Origin: a bacterium | Lineage (GTDB): Bacteria > Bacillota_I > Bacilli_A > RF39 > UBA660 | Direction: 5' to 3' | Assembly (NCBI GenBank): GCA_014846175.1 | Contig: RKAV01000078.1 | Location: forward strand, 1-29,982 | Length of the DNA: 29,982 nucleotides | Part shown: in pieces, positions 16,170 to 23,480 of the stretch | Layout of the letters: each line of letters starts with the position of its first letter | Numbering within the stretch: position 1 is the first letter of the stretch | Translations under genes and position numbers: made by a program | Notes under the pieces: generated by a model | What the model was told of the DNA's origin: nothing | Database searches by the model: none | The model's input: only the letters and a program-made list of their open reading frames with translations

Positions 16170-17534
16170 TCACTTCCCTACACAAAAATTTTCAAACAAA
16201 GTATCAAGTAATTCCTCATCATAAACTTCACCAGTAATAGTACCTAATTCGTTTAATACTTCCTGTAAATCAATTTCTATAAGTTCTAATGGTAAATTAC
16301 TTTTTATATTTTCTCTTATTTTTAACAAAGTTTCAAGAGCTCTATTAGCACAGGTCAATTGTCTATTGTTTGCTAAGAATATATCCGTTTCTTCTAACAT
16401 ATCTAGAGAAAACATCTTGATTATTTCCTCTTTTAAAGAATCTAGGCCTTCCAAAGAATTAGTATTAGTAGATACAATATGATAAAAATCAAAGCTAGAT
16501 TTATTTATTTTATTAGCTAGGTCATCTTTATTTAAAACAATTATTGTCTTATCTTTATTTAATCTAGTAATTAATTCTTTATCTTCTTTTGTTAATTCTT
16601 CATTTATATTAAATACTGCTAAAACCAAATCAGCTTCTTCTAATAATTCAAGACTTTTCTCTACACCTATTTTTTCTACAACGTTATCAGTATTCCTAAT
16701 GCCAGCAGTATCTATTAATGATAATTCCACTCCATTTATAAATACTGTACCTTCTACTATATCCCTAGTAGTTCCTTCTATATCAGTTACTATAGCTTTT
16801 TCCTGATTAATTAAAGTATTTAAAATACTACTTTTTCCTACATTTGGTCTTCCTACAATAACCGTTTTTATACCACTTTTTACTATTTGATGACTTTTAC
16901 TCTCTTCAATAGTTTTTTGTAATTTTGGAATTAACTTTTCTACTTCTTTCTCTATATCTTTCTTGGTTACCTCTTCAATATCATAATACTCTGGATAATC
17001 AATATTTACCTCTATATTAGCTATTAGTTTTTTTAAAGGCTCTCTAAATGAATGAATATAATTCTTTAATTTTCCTTCTAAGGAGTTCATTGCTAGTTTT
17101 CGTTGATTATCACTTTTACTATCAATTAAATCCATTATAGCTTCTGCTTCTGTTAAATCTATTCTTCCATTCAAAAATGCTCTTTTAGTAAATTCACCTT
17201 TTTCTGCTACTCTTATTCCAATTTCTTGTAACAAAGAAAAAACTGCTAATGTAGAATTTATTCCACCATGACAATTAATTTCTACCACATCTTCCCTAGT
17301 AAATGTTTTAGGAGATTTCATAACACTTACCAAAACCTCATCTATTTTTTCATTTCCTTTTTTTATATATCCATAATTGATTGTATGTGTATCTACTTTT
17401 TCTAAATCTTTTCCACTAAATATTTTATTAACTAAACGTATTGAATCTTTTCCACTTACTCTAATAATAGAAATAGCTCCTACTCCTAACTTGGTAGCTA
17501 TTGCTGCTATTGTATCTTCATTATAATTTATCAT
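16170..17534 (-). CDS. mnmE: tRNA modification GTPase MnmE (TrmE/ThdF)
   Basis: A 454-residue GTPase partner of MnmG. The N-terminal tetrahydrofolate-binding domain (DTIAAIATKLGVGAISIIR, CHGG at 88-91), a helical domain with inserted G domain: G1 GRPNVGKS 228-235, G2 TTRD 255-258, G3 DTAG 275-278, G4 NKDD, and the C-terminal family signature CVGK (451-454) are all intact. The stop is TGA. Its ATG lies in the last codons of the upstream unrecognised gene (14-base overlap), with an SD AAGGAG about 13 bases away, so translation may depend on coupling. Confidence 0.97.
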   Translation of the reverse strand: MINYNEDTIAAIATKLGVGAISIIRVSGKDSIRLVNKIFSGKDLEKVDTHTINYGYIKKGNEKIDEVLVSVMKSPKTFTREDVVEINCHGGINSTLAVFSLLQEIGIRVAEKGEFTKRAFLNGRIDLTEAEAIMDLIDSKSDNQRKLAMNSLEGKLKNYIHSFREPLKKLIANIEVNIDYPEYYDIEEVTKKDIEKEVEKLIPKLQKTIEESKSHQIVKSGIKTVIVGRPNVGKSSILNTLINQEKAIVTDIEGTTRDIVEGTVFINGVELSLIDTAGIRNTDNVVEKIGVEKSLELLEEADLVLAVFNINEELTKEDKELITRLNKDKTIIVLNKDDLANKINKSSFDFYHIVSTNTNSLEGLDSLKEEIIKMFSLDMLEETDIFLANNRQLTCANRALETLLKIRENIKSNLPLELIEIDLQEVLNELGTITGEVYDEELLDTLFENFCVGK

Positions 17535-18204
17535 TCTTATAAACTTTCTCCTTTATATTCTTTTTTACACCTAATGATAATAAGGCATCTTCACCAAAAA
17601 AAGCTTCTTGTTCCCTGGAAGATAAGTTAAACTTATCATCAAAAGATATATCGTCTAAACTTTCAAATTTTCTAGCTGACTCATTAACCACAATTCCTGT
17701 TAAATTATAACTCATCTCTAACTTTTTTTGAGTCAAAGTTGGAATTATTTGTTTAAAGTCTACCAAAGAATAATTTTGGGGATTTTCATAAACTGCTACT
17801 CCATATTTATTAGCAACTATCTTATCACCTTCCATATATTTCATTTGATGCAACTTTTGTTCAGCATTATCCACATACTTTAAAATAGAATCATAAGAAA
17901 TAGAATTTATACCATTATCTAGTAAGATTTTAAAAGCATTTCTAAGAATTACTGATAATCCATAATGAGTACTACTTAATCCTTTTTGCTTATTATCATC
18001 ATATTTATTAAATAAGGTCCCATCTTCCCCTAATTCTAAACTGTTTAAATATTTATCAAATAATTGTTTTTCTTTCAATAACTCACAGTATTTCAAATAT
18101 TCAAATACTTTAGGTTCTATTAATAGAGATTCAATATTATTTTGAATAGCTTTAATATCATTTTTATTTTGCTTTTTTAATTCATCCAAACTTATTTGTT
18201 CCAT
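17521..18204 (-). CDS. Unrecognised soluble protein encoded between jag and mnmE
   Basis: A 227-residue protein that I do not recognise. It is charged and largely helical, with no signal peptide, membrane segment or evident catalytic motif. The middle contains LSSTHYGLSVILRNAFKILL and a run around YMEGDKIVANKYGVAVYENP; the end is lysine-rich. It has a promoter of its own, an SD (AGAAGTGAT), and ends 14 bases inside mnmE, so it leads the mnmE-mnmG-rsmG unit. Codon and base use match its neighbours. In B. subtilis jag is followed directly by mnmE. The location suggests a link to translation or tRNA modification, but that is guilt by association only. Confidence 0.72.
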   Translation of the reverse strand: MEQISLDELKKQNKNDIKAIQNNIESLLIEPKVFEYLKYCELLKEKQLFDKYLNSLELGEDGTLFNKYDDNKQKGLSSTHYGLSVILRNAFKILLDNGINSISYDSILKYVDNAEQKLHQMKYMEGDKIVANKYGVAVYENPQNYSLVDFKQIIPTLTQKKLEMSYNLTGIVVNESARKFESLDDISFDDKFNLSSREQEAFFGEDALLSLGVKKNIKEKVYKNDKL

Positions 18205-18230
18205 TATATCACTTCTTTCAATTTGACTAT

Positions 18231-18259
18231 ATTATAGTAAAAACTAAATTCAAAGTAAA
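18231..18259 (-). promoter_or_regulatory. Promoter for the unknown gene-mnmE-mnmG-rsmG unit
   Basis: Minus-strand -35 TTTACT (18259-18254), a 17-base spacer and a perfect -10 TATAAT (18236-18231), about 25 bases before the start codon at 18204. Confidence 0.66.
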
Positions 18260-18281
18260 GAAAAAGAAGAACTAATCTTCT
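18260..18281 (-). terminator. Weak terminator-like hairpin at the jag stop
   Basis: The minus-strand RNA has a 6-bp stem AGAAGA/UCUUCU (18281-18276 with 18270-18265), with a 5-base loop that includes the jag stop, followed by a U-rich run. It is short and AT-rich; position between jag and a new promoter is the main support. Confidence 0.4.
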
Positions 18282-18880
18282 CTAGGTTTAATAACTACAC
18301 ATCTATTTGGTTCTTCTCCTACACTTTCCGTGTAAACTTTCTTGCTATTTGTTAATACATTATGAACAATTCTTCTTTCATAAGAATTCATAGAATCCAT
18401 CTTTACTTCTATTTTTGTTGTTGCTACTTCTTTAGCTAAACGTTTTGCTAAATTTTCTAAATATTGTTCGTTTTTTTCTTTATAATCAGATACATCTAGA
18501 AAAAATTTATAATTAATTCCTGTTTCTATATTAACAATTTGTCTAAGTACTATTTGTAGTGCTTCAAGATTTTTTCCACCTTTTCCTATAAGTAAAGAAT
18601 CATTATTAGAATAAATTCTATAGGTAGGAATATCTTGTTCTAACTTAATTTCCACTTCTACTTGATAACCCATTTCTCTTAAAATAGTAATTAATTTTTC
18701 TTTAATAAAATTCTTAATTTCGCCTTTTTCTATTACTTCTATTTCACATTTTTTAGAAAGTAATGTTTTCTTCTCATCTACAACATTAATTACTAAGTTT
18801 TTTTCTAATTCGTGTAATTCAATTTTTGCCTTATTTACAGCTTCTTCATAAGTTTTTCCTACAAATCTATATTTTTTCAT
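18272..18880 (-). CDS. jag: RNA-binding protein Jag/KhpB (Jag-N, KH, R3H domains)
   Basis: A 202-residue protein with the Jag N-terminal domain (1-50, MKKYRFVGKTYEEAVNKA), a KH domain with the GxxG-type loop IGKGGKNLEALQ (about 117-129), and a C-terminal R3H domain with the signature MNSYERRIVHNVL (about 164-176). KhpB binds RNA with KhpA and controls cell elongation in streptococci. It follows yidC with a one-base gap, the usual spoIIIJ-jag pair. Confidence 0.94.
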   Translation of the reverse strand: MKKYRFVGKTYEEAVNKAKIELHELEKNLVINVVDEKKTLLSKKCEIEVIEKGEIKNFIKEKLITILREMGYQVEVEIKLEQDIPTYRIYSNNDSLLIGKGGKNLEALQIVLRQIVNIETGINYKFFLDVSDYKEKNEQYLENLAKRLAKEVATTKIEVKMDSMNSYERRIVHNVLTNSKKVYTESVGEEPNRCVVIKPRED

Positions 18881-18881
18881 C

Positions 18882-19808
18882 TTATTTTGTCGCTCCTTTA
18901 ACCGTAAGGCTAGTTTGTATAATCATAAACAAGTTTTGAATTACCCAATATATTCCTAATGCTGATGGCATGAACAATGCTGTAAAGATAATCATAACAC
19001 TCATCATTATAGGCATCATTTTCATTGACGGATCTTGTGTTGCAGTCCCATTCATTTTAAATGTATAAATAGTAGTAACACCAATCAAGACTATTAATAT
19101 AATATAGGCATAAAATGTTGATGTCCCAAATCCAACTACTGGAGTAGTTCCTAGTTGTAAGCCAATGAATTTATCTTCAAAAATAGCAGGTACTCTATTA
19201 ATTGCCTCATAAAAGGCTAAGAATAGCGGTAATTGAATAAATGAAACTAAACAACTACTTAATGGATTAAAATTATATTTCTTATAAACCATCAACATTT
19301 CTTGATTTTGTCTTACCATAGAAGCTTCATCAGTTTTTCCCTCATATTTTTTTCTAATTCTTTCTAATTCAGGGCTAGCTTTTTTCATTAGTTCTGATTG
19401 AATAGCCATTTTTCTAGTAAATGGAAACAACACAAATCTTAAAATTATAGTTATAATAATGATACTAATAGCAAAACTACCAACTAGCTTACCTAATTTT
19501 AATATTATAAAAGCTAATGGTTTTACAAAAATTGAAGTCCATAATCCTTCATATCCCCCTGATGTAATTTTAAAATTATCACATTTTGGTAATTTTTCTA
19601 CTTTAACTTTATTTTTTTCATAAATTTTAATTGTTCTTTCATTTTCAGGCTGACATAAAATATTTTTTGTTAAAGATTGTCCTGTTTCCGGATTTTTAAC
19701 CGCCTGTTTTTTATTATCAACAAGAGTTGTAGTACAACCTGTCAATAAAAATGTTACCATAACTAATATTAATATTCTTTTTATTTTTAATTTCCTTTTA
19801 TTTTTCAT
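18882..19808 (-). CDS. yidC: Membrane protein insertase YidC/OxaA (SpoIIIJ type lipoprotein)
   Basis: A 308-residue insertase. It has a lipoprotein signal with lipobox LLTGC (lipidated C25), then an unusually long extracellular segment before the first core helix (about 30-95, with a Cys pair at 52 and 76). The YidC core of five membrane helices follows: the hydrophilic-groove arginine R124 in TIILRFVLFPF, the cytoplasmic coiled-coil loop (KKASPELERIRKKYEG), and NPLSSCLVSFIQLPLFLAFY. It inserts and folds membrane proteins with or without SecYEG. Encoded between rnpA and jag as expected. The C-terminal tail is short. Confidence 0.94.
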   Translation of the reverse strand: MKNKRKLKIKRILILVMVTFLLTGCTTTLVDNKKQAVKNPETGQSLTKNILCQPENERTIKIYEKNKVKVEKLPKCDNFKITSGGYEGLWTSIFVKPLAFIILKLGKLVGSFAISIIIITIILRFVLFPFTRKMAIQSELMKKASPELERIRKKYEGKTDEASMVRQNQEMLMVYKKYNFNPLSSCLVSFIQLPLFLAFYEAINRVPAIFEDKFIGLQLGTTPVVGFGTSTFYAYIILIVLIGVTTIYTFKMNGTATQDPSMKMMPIMMSVMIIFTALFMPSALGIYWVIQNLFMIIQTSLTVKGATK

Positions 19809-19830
19809 CTATATATTCCCTTCTTTATTT

Positions 19831-20163
19831 TTATCTAGTGTTAATACTTAATAATAAACTAAATAATTCTTCTTTCAATATATTATATTTTTTATTCAAA
19901 GAACCCTTCCTATTTATTATAATACAATCATAGCCATTTTTATAGTCTTTTTTAAATTCTGATACTATAGCTCTTGTCCTTCTTTTTAACTTATTTCGAA
20001 TAACAGCCTTACCAAGTTTTTTAGGTGTTGCTATTCCATATTTAGCAAATAAGCCTTCTTTTTTACGATAAAATACAATAAAGCTATTATTCTTTCTATA
20101 TGGACAACTTTTTATTAATTCATCAAATACTTGGCTTTCCTTTATTATATATTCCTTATTCAT
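19831..20163 (-). CDS. rnpA: Ribonuclease P protein component
   Basis: A 110-residue basic protein subunit of RNase P, which matures tRNA 5' ends. The RNR-type motif AVIRNKLKRRTRA (about 53-65) is intact and the N-terminal FDELIKSCPYRKNNSFIVFY region fits the family. It follows rpmH by 49 bases that contain a terminator hairpin and its own SD (AAAGGGG, 7 bases from the ATG). Confidence 0.93.
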   Translation of the reverse strand: MNKEYIIKESQVFDELIKSCPYRKNNSFIVFYRKKEGLFAKYGIATPKKLGKAVIRNKLKRRTRAIVSEFKKDYKNGYDCIIINRKGSLNKKYNILKEELFSLLLSINTR

Positions 20164-20185
20164 ATAGAACCCCTTTCCTAAAAGG

Positions 20186-20209
20186 AAAAAACCACTGTAA
20201 AAACAGTGG
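20186..20209 (-). terminator. Intrinsic terminator or attenuator between rpmH and rnpA
   Basis: The minus-strand RNA forms a perfect 7-bp stem CCACUGU/ACAGUGG (20209-20203 with 20198-20192) with a 4-base loop, followed by six U's (20191-20186). It lies 4 bases after the rpmH stop, so part of the transcripts should end there, giving more L34 than RnpA. The U tract can also pair with the AGGAAA just before the rnpA SD. Confidence 0.85.
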
Positions 20210-20212
20210 AAC

Positions 20213-20341
20213 CTATTTTGCTAATTCTTTACGACCTTTTTGTCTTCTACTATTTAAAATTTTACCTGCTGAAACTTTACGAGCAAAAAAACCATGTTTC
20301 TTAGCTCTTTTACGTTTGTTTGGTTGATACGTTCTTTTCAT
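20213..20341 (-). CDS. rpmH: 50S ribosomal protein L34
   Basis: A 42-residue L34 starting MKRTYQPNKRKRAKKHGFFA and ending SRRQKGRKELAK, two residues shorter than the usual 44 in the middle loop. The ATG at 20341 has a strong SD (GGAGGTGG). First gene leftward of oriC with a consensus promoter. Confidence 0.96.
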   Translation of the reverse strand: MKRTYQPNKRKRAKKHGFFARKVSAGKILNSRRQKGRKELAK

Positions 20342-20371
20342 ACTTCCACCTCCAGACATGAAATCTACATT

Positions 20372-20401
20372 ATTATAATAATAATCTATTTTATTTGTCA
20401 A
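20372..20401 (-). promoter_or_regulatory. Strong promoter for rpmH
   Basis: Minus-strand perfect -35 TTGACA (20401-20396), an 18-base spacer and perfect -10 TATAAT (20377-20372), about 30 bases before the rpmH ATG. A perfect DnaA box starts 28 bases upstream of the -35. Confidence 0.85.
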
Positions 20402-20428
20402 GGATAATCAAAGAGAAAGATAAATTTT

Positions 20429-20652
20429 TGTGAATAATCTATAGATACTACCTTAAGACTAATTATCTTTATTATAGTTTTCCACAGTTTGCACATACTG
20501 TGGAAAACTATAATGCACATGTGGAAAAGAAAATTGTGGAAATTGTGGAAAACCATTTATATTCAATAAATATCAGTATTTTGCTTGTGGATAAGTCTGT
20601 GAAAAACCTGTGGAAAAAATTTTTTTACTATTTTCTATTTCCTTTTTCCACA
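20429..20652. other. oriC: Chromosomal replication origin: DnaA-box cluster upstream of dnaA
   Basis: This stretch lies between the divergent rpmH and dnaA genes. Two 9-mers fit the DnaA-box consensus TTATNCACA exactly, both on the minus strand: 20429-20437 and 20586-20594. Single-mismatch copies (mostly TTTTCCACA or its complement) are at 20478-20486, 20499-20507, 20520-20528, 20544-20552, 20598-20606, 20609-20617 and 20644-20652. Between boxes lies an AT-rich stretch (20553-20580) and, after 20617, a T-rich stretch with TTACTA triplets. The boxes should be bound by DnaA both for initiation and for autoregulation of dnaA. The rest of the gap up to the dnaA start shows no confident promoter. 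Confidence 0.88.
20471..20514. repeat. Perfect 18-bp inverted repeat in oriC
   Basis: Arms ATTATAGTTTTCCACAGT (20471-20488) and its exact complement (20497-20514) flank an 8-base spacer TTGCACAT. Each arm holds a DnaA-box-like TTTTCCACA and, at its outer end, a TATAAT-like hexamer facing outward (minus strand 20476-20471, plus strand 20509-20514). It may act as a DnaA-bound operator with two divergent -10 elements, or as a cruciform-forming element. No U-tract, so it does not look like a terminator. Confidence 0.9.
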
Positions 20653-20700
20653 ATTTAGAGTATCATAATGGTGGTTTATGTGAACAGGGGAGTGATAAAG

Positions 20701-22059
20701 TTGAATGTGGACATTATATGGAATAACGTATTAAAAGAAATTAAAGAAGAACTTTCTTCCCTAGCATTTTCTACGTGGTTTCAAGAAGTTAATCTTAAAG
20801 ATTTAAAAGACGATACAGCAATTATCATTGTACCAATGTCCATACATAAAAAACATTTACATGATAATTATCAAGAACTAATAAAAAATGCCCTAAATAA
20901 GGTAACGGGAACAACCTTTGAATTAGAGTTTTTTTTAGAAGAAGAATTTAAAGAAAAAAAGGAAACTGAAAAAGAAGAAATTAAAAATAACGAAGCGCCA
21001 GAATTTAAACAAAAATCTAATTTAAACCAAAATTATACATTTAATAACTTTATTGTTGGTAATAGTAATAAATTTGCCCAAGCTGCTGCACTGTCTGTTG
21101 CAGAAAATCCTGGGAAAATTTACAACCCATTGTTCATTTATGGCAATAGTGGTCTTGGAAAAACACATTTAATGCACGCAATTGGTAATTACATAATTTT
21201 AAACTCAAACAAAAAAGTTTTATATGTAACAAGTGATCAATTTAGAGATGACTTTGTATCAATAAATAGAAAAGACCAAGATGGTACTAACTTTAATTAT
21301 AAAGAGTTTTTTAAAAACAAATATAGAAATATAGATGTCCTTATAATTGACGACATACAATTTTTAGGTGGAGCTAATCAAACACAGCAAGAATTCTTTC
21401 ACACGTTTACTAACTTATATAATGATAGTAAACAAATAATTGTTTCATCAGACAGATCTCCAAATGATTTAAAGTTATTAGCTGAACGCCTTAGAACAAG
21501 ATTTTGTTGGGGATTAACAGTTAACATAGGCCCTCCGGATTTTGAATTAAGAAAAGAAATACTTAGAAAAAAAATAGTAGCTGGTAATTTTGAAGCCGAA
21601 ATTCCAGAAGAAGTAATTGAATATATTGCTTCAAATATGGGAAGCGATGTAAGACAATTAGAAGGATCAATTACACGATTGGTAGCTTATTCAACAATAA
21701 TGGGTGGTGCAAAAATCAATTTAAATTTAGCAATTGAGGCATTAAAAGACTTTATAAATAAGGGGATGAATGAAAAAAATGACATTGCTAGAATTCAAAA
21801 AATAGTAGCTGAATTTTTTCAAATATCTGTCGAAGACATTCGATCCAAAAAAAGAAGTAGTAACATTGCCTTTCCTAGACAAATAGCTATGTATCTATGT
21901 AGACAATTAACAAATGAGTCTTTTCCCAAAATAGGAACTGAATTTGGTGGAAAAGATCATTCAACTGTCATGCATTCAGTGGAAAAAATTGAAATTGAAA
22001 TAAATAATAATAAAGATTTAGCTGGGATTATAGATAAATTATCTAGTGACCTAAAATAA
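20701..22059 (+). CDS. dnaA: Chromosomal replication initiator DnaA
   Basis: About 452 residues from the TTG at 20701. Domain I is about 1-80 (IIWNNVLKEIKEELSSLAF), domain II a short charged linker (about 80-108). The AAA+ domain III has Walker A GNSGLGKTH at 148-156, Walker B LIIDDIQ at 214-220, and the RLRTRF arginine region. Domain IV carries the DNA-binding signature KIGTEFGGKDHSTVMHSVEKI (D419-T422 region). Start: the SD AGGGGAGTGA (20686-20695) is 5-8 bases before the TTG, and the protein then begins MNVDIIWNN, aligning with other DnaA proteins; an in-frame ATG at 20668 has no SD. It binds DnaA boxes and melts the origin. Confidence 0.97.
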   Translation: MNVDIIWNNVLKEIKEELSSLAFSTWFQEVNLKDLKDDTAIIIVPMSIHKKHLHDNYQELIKNALNKVTGTTFELEFFLEEEFKEKKETEKEEIKNNEAPEFKQKSNLNQNYTFNNFIVGNSNKFAQAAALSVAENPGKIYNPLFIYGNSGLGKTHLMHAIGNYIILNSNKKVLYVTSDQFRDDFVSINRKDQDGTNFNYKEFFKNKYRNIDVLIIDDIQFLGGANQTQQEFFHTFTNLYNDSKQIIVSSDRSPNDLKLLAERLRTRFCWGLTVNIGPPDFELRKEILRKKIVAGNFEAEIPEEVIEYIASNMGSDVRQLEGSITRLVAYSTIMGGAKINLNLAIEALKDFINKGMNEKNDIARIQKIVAEFFQISVEDIRSKKRSSNIAFPRQIAMYLCRQLTNESFPKIGTEFGGKDHSTVMHSVEKIEIEINNNKDLAGIIDKLSSDLK

Positions 22060-22063
22060 AGCC

Positions 22064-22188
22064 TGTGGAAAACTTAAAAGTTTTCCACAAGTTTTCCACA
22101 AGTAAAATTTTAAGAATATGTTATAATACAAAGGAAATTAAAAGTTTTCCACAGTTTCCACAGTATTAATAATAATATATAATAATAA
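22064..22188. other. oriC: Second DnaA-box cluster and AT-rich element between dnaA and dnaN
   Basis: The dnaA-dnaN gap holds single-mismatch DnaA boxes at 22064-22072 (minus sense), 22081-22089, 22092-22100 and 22145-22153 (plus), plus a weaker GTTTCCACA at 22154-22162. The first two form a 12-bp inverted repeat around AA (22064-22089). The last two boxes are followed by an A+T-only run of about 28 bases (22164-22191) with TAA/ATA triplets, a likely unwinding element. This bipartite arrangement around dnaA is known from B. subtilis. The triplet phase does not match the DnaA-trio consensus cleanly in the expected orientation. Confidence 0.75.
22119..22127 (+). promoter_or_regulatory. Extended -10 promoter for dnaN
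   Basis: TGTTATAAT gives a perfect extended -10 (TATAAT at 22122-22127). No good -35 is found at 17 bases; that region is occupied by DnaA boxes ending at 22100, suggesting DnaA-sensitive transcription of dnaN. Confidence 0.5.
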
Positions 22189-22207
22189 AAGAAAGAAGGA
22201 ATATAAA

Positions 22208-23332
22208 ATGAAATTTTCAATTAAAAAAGAAATATTATTAGAAGCACTTAATAAAGTGTCAAAAGCAATATCAACAAAAAATGTAATACCAGTATTAGCA
22301 GGAGTCAAATTTCATCTTACCAAAAAGAAATTAACTCTTACTGCTAGTGATAATGATATTACAATAGAAACCTCAATACCATGTGACAATGAAAACATTA
22401 TCTTAAAAGAAGAAGGAAGTATTATTATTCAAGGAAAATATATATTAGATATAGTTAGAAAATTACCGGATCCATTTATTAATATAGAAGTAGTAGATGA
22501 TTTAAAAATACTAATATATACTGAAAACAGTGAATTTAACTTAAATGGTATTAGTGAAAAAGAGTATCCTACTATTGAATTGATAGAAAGTAAAAATCAT
22601 ATTGAATTATCTAAAACAATATTAAAAGAAATAGTAAATCAGACAGCCTTTGCAACAAGCATAGATGAAAATAAAGCTGTACTAAATGGTATAAATTTCA
22701 ATATTATTGGTAATATATTAGAATGTAATGCTACTGATTCATATCGTTTAGCAAGAAAAGTTATACATTTATCAACAACTTCTGAAGAAGATATGAATAT
22801 TGTTATTCCTAGTAGAAATCTTGTTGAATTTACAAGAATATTAGGTGAAAACGATGACAAAATTGAAGTACATATTTTTAATAATAAAATATTATTTAAA
22901 AATCAAAGTTTACTATTTCAATCACGCCTAATAAATGGTACATATCCAAACACTTCTAATTTACTACCTAAAGAAGATCAAGTAAAATTACATTTTAATA
23001 TAAATGATTTTTATAATGTTGTTGATAGAGTGAGTATATTAACAAGTGATAAGGATAAAAATATAGTTACAATGGAAACTAATGGAGATAAATTGATAAT
23101 GAAATCATCTAGTGTAGAAATTGGTCGTGTTGAAGAAAAAATGAATATTCAAAAAGACCGTGATTTAGATATTAAGATTTCCTTTAGTGCAAGATATATG
23201 ATGGATGCTTTAAAGTCATTTTCTACAGATACTGTTGAATTATCGTTTGTTGGAGAAATAAAACCAATTGTATTAAAAAGTAGTGAAGATGATAGTTTAA
23301 CTCAATTAGTTTTACCAATAAGAACATACTAA
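22208..23332 (+). CDS. dnaN: DNA polymerase III beta subunit (sliding clamp)
   Basis: A 374-residue clamp with three repeats of the clamp fold: MKFSIKKEILLEALNKVSKAIS and PVLAGVKFHL in the first, NGINFNIIGNILECNATDSYRLA in the second, and the conserved end TQLVLPIRTY in the third. It encircles DNA and tethers polymerase. The SD AGAAGGA lies 8 bases before the ATG. Follows dnaA as in most bacteria; the next gene, unusually, is a comK homologue. Confidence 0.96.
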   Translation: MKFSIKKEILLEALNKVSKAISTKNVIPVLAGVKFHLTKKKLTLTASDNDITIETSIPCDNENIILKEEGSIIIQGKYILDIVRKLPDPFINIEVVDDLKILIYTENSEFNLNGISEKEYPTIELIESKNHIELSKTILKEIVNQTAFATSIDENKAVLNGINFNIIGNILECNATDSYRLARKVIHLSTTSEEDMNIVIPSRNLVEFTRILGENDDKIEVHIFNNKILFKNQSLLFQSRLINGTYPNTSNLLPKEDQVKLHFNINDFYNVVDRVSILTSDKDKNIVTMETNGDKLIMKSSSVEIGRVEEKMNIQKDRDLDIKISFSARYMMDALKSFSTDTVELSFVGEIKPIVLKSSEDDSLTQLVLPIRTY

Positions 23333-23360
23333 AATTAGAAAAAATGATAAAAAACTACTA

Positions 23361-23470
23361 AAAATACTGTTTTTTTTCATTTTTTTTATTATTTTCGACA
23401 AAAAACGATAAAATTCGACAATATAATATAGTAGACTGATAGCAAACATTTTAATGTTTTAATGTTTTAG
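23361..23470 (+). promoter_or_regulatory. Repeat-rich regulatory region upstream of comK
   Basis: The dnaN-comK gap contains, in order: a sequence of ComK-box form AAAA-N5-TTTT (23361-23373); two direct copies of TTCGACA (23394-23400 and 23414-23420, 20 bases apart); a TATAAT (23422-23427) with no good -35 at 17 bases; and TTTTAATG repeated directly (23449-23456, 23457-23464, then a third partial copy TTTTAG). The strong SD AGGGGGG follows. A second ComK AT-box at the known spacings was not found, so ComK autoregulation is only a possibility. Confidence 0.4.
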
Positions 23471-23480
23471 GGGGGAAATT

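Noticed and set aside
20100..20327. Plus-strand ORF of 75 codons opposite rnpA and rpmH
   Set aside because: It is a shadow of two conserved genes and crosses the terminator hairpin; no SD.
20668..20700. ATG at 20668 as the dnaA start
   Set aside because: It has no SD, and the SD AGGGGAGTGA is correctly spaced only for the TTG at 20701, where the protein begins like other DnaA proteins.
22064..22089. 12-bp inverted repeat after dnaA as a terminator
   Set aside because: No T-run follows; both arms are DnaA boxes, which explains the symmetry.
22164..22191. DnaA-trio element
   Set aside because: The triplets are TAA/ATA in a phase and strand that do not fit the 3'-GAT-5' arrangement leading away from the left-hand boxes, so only an AT-rich unwinding element is claimed.
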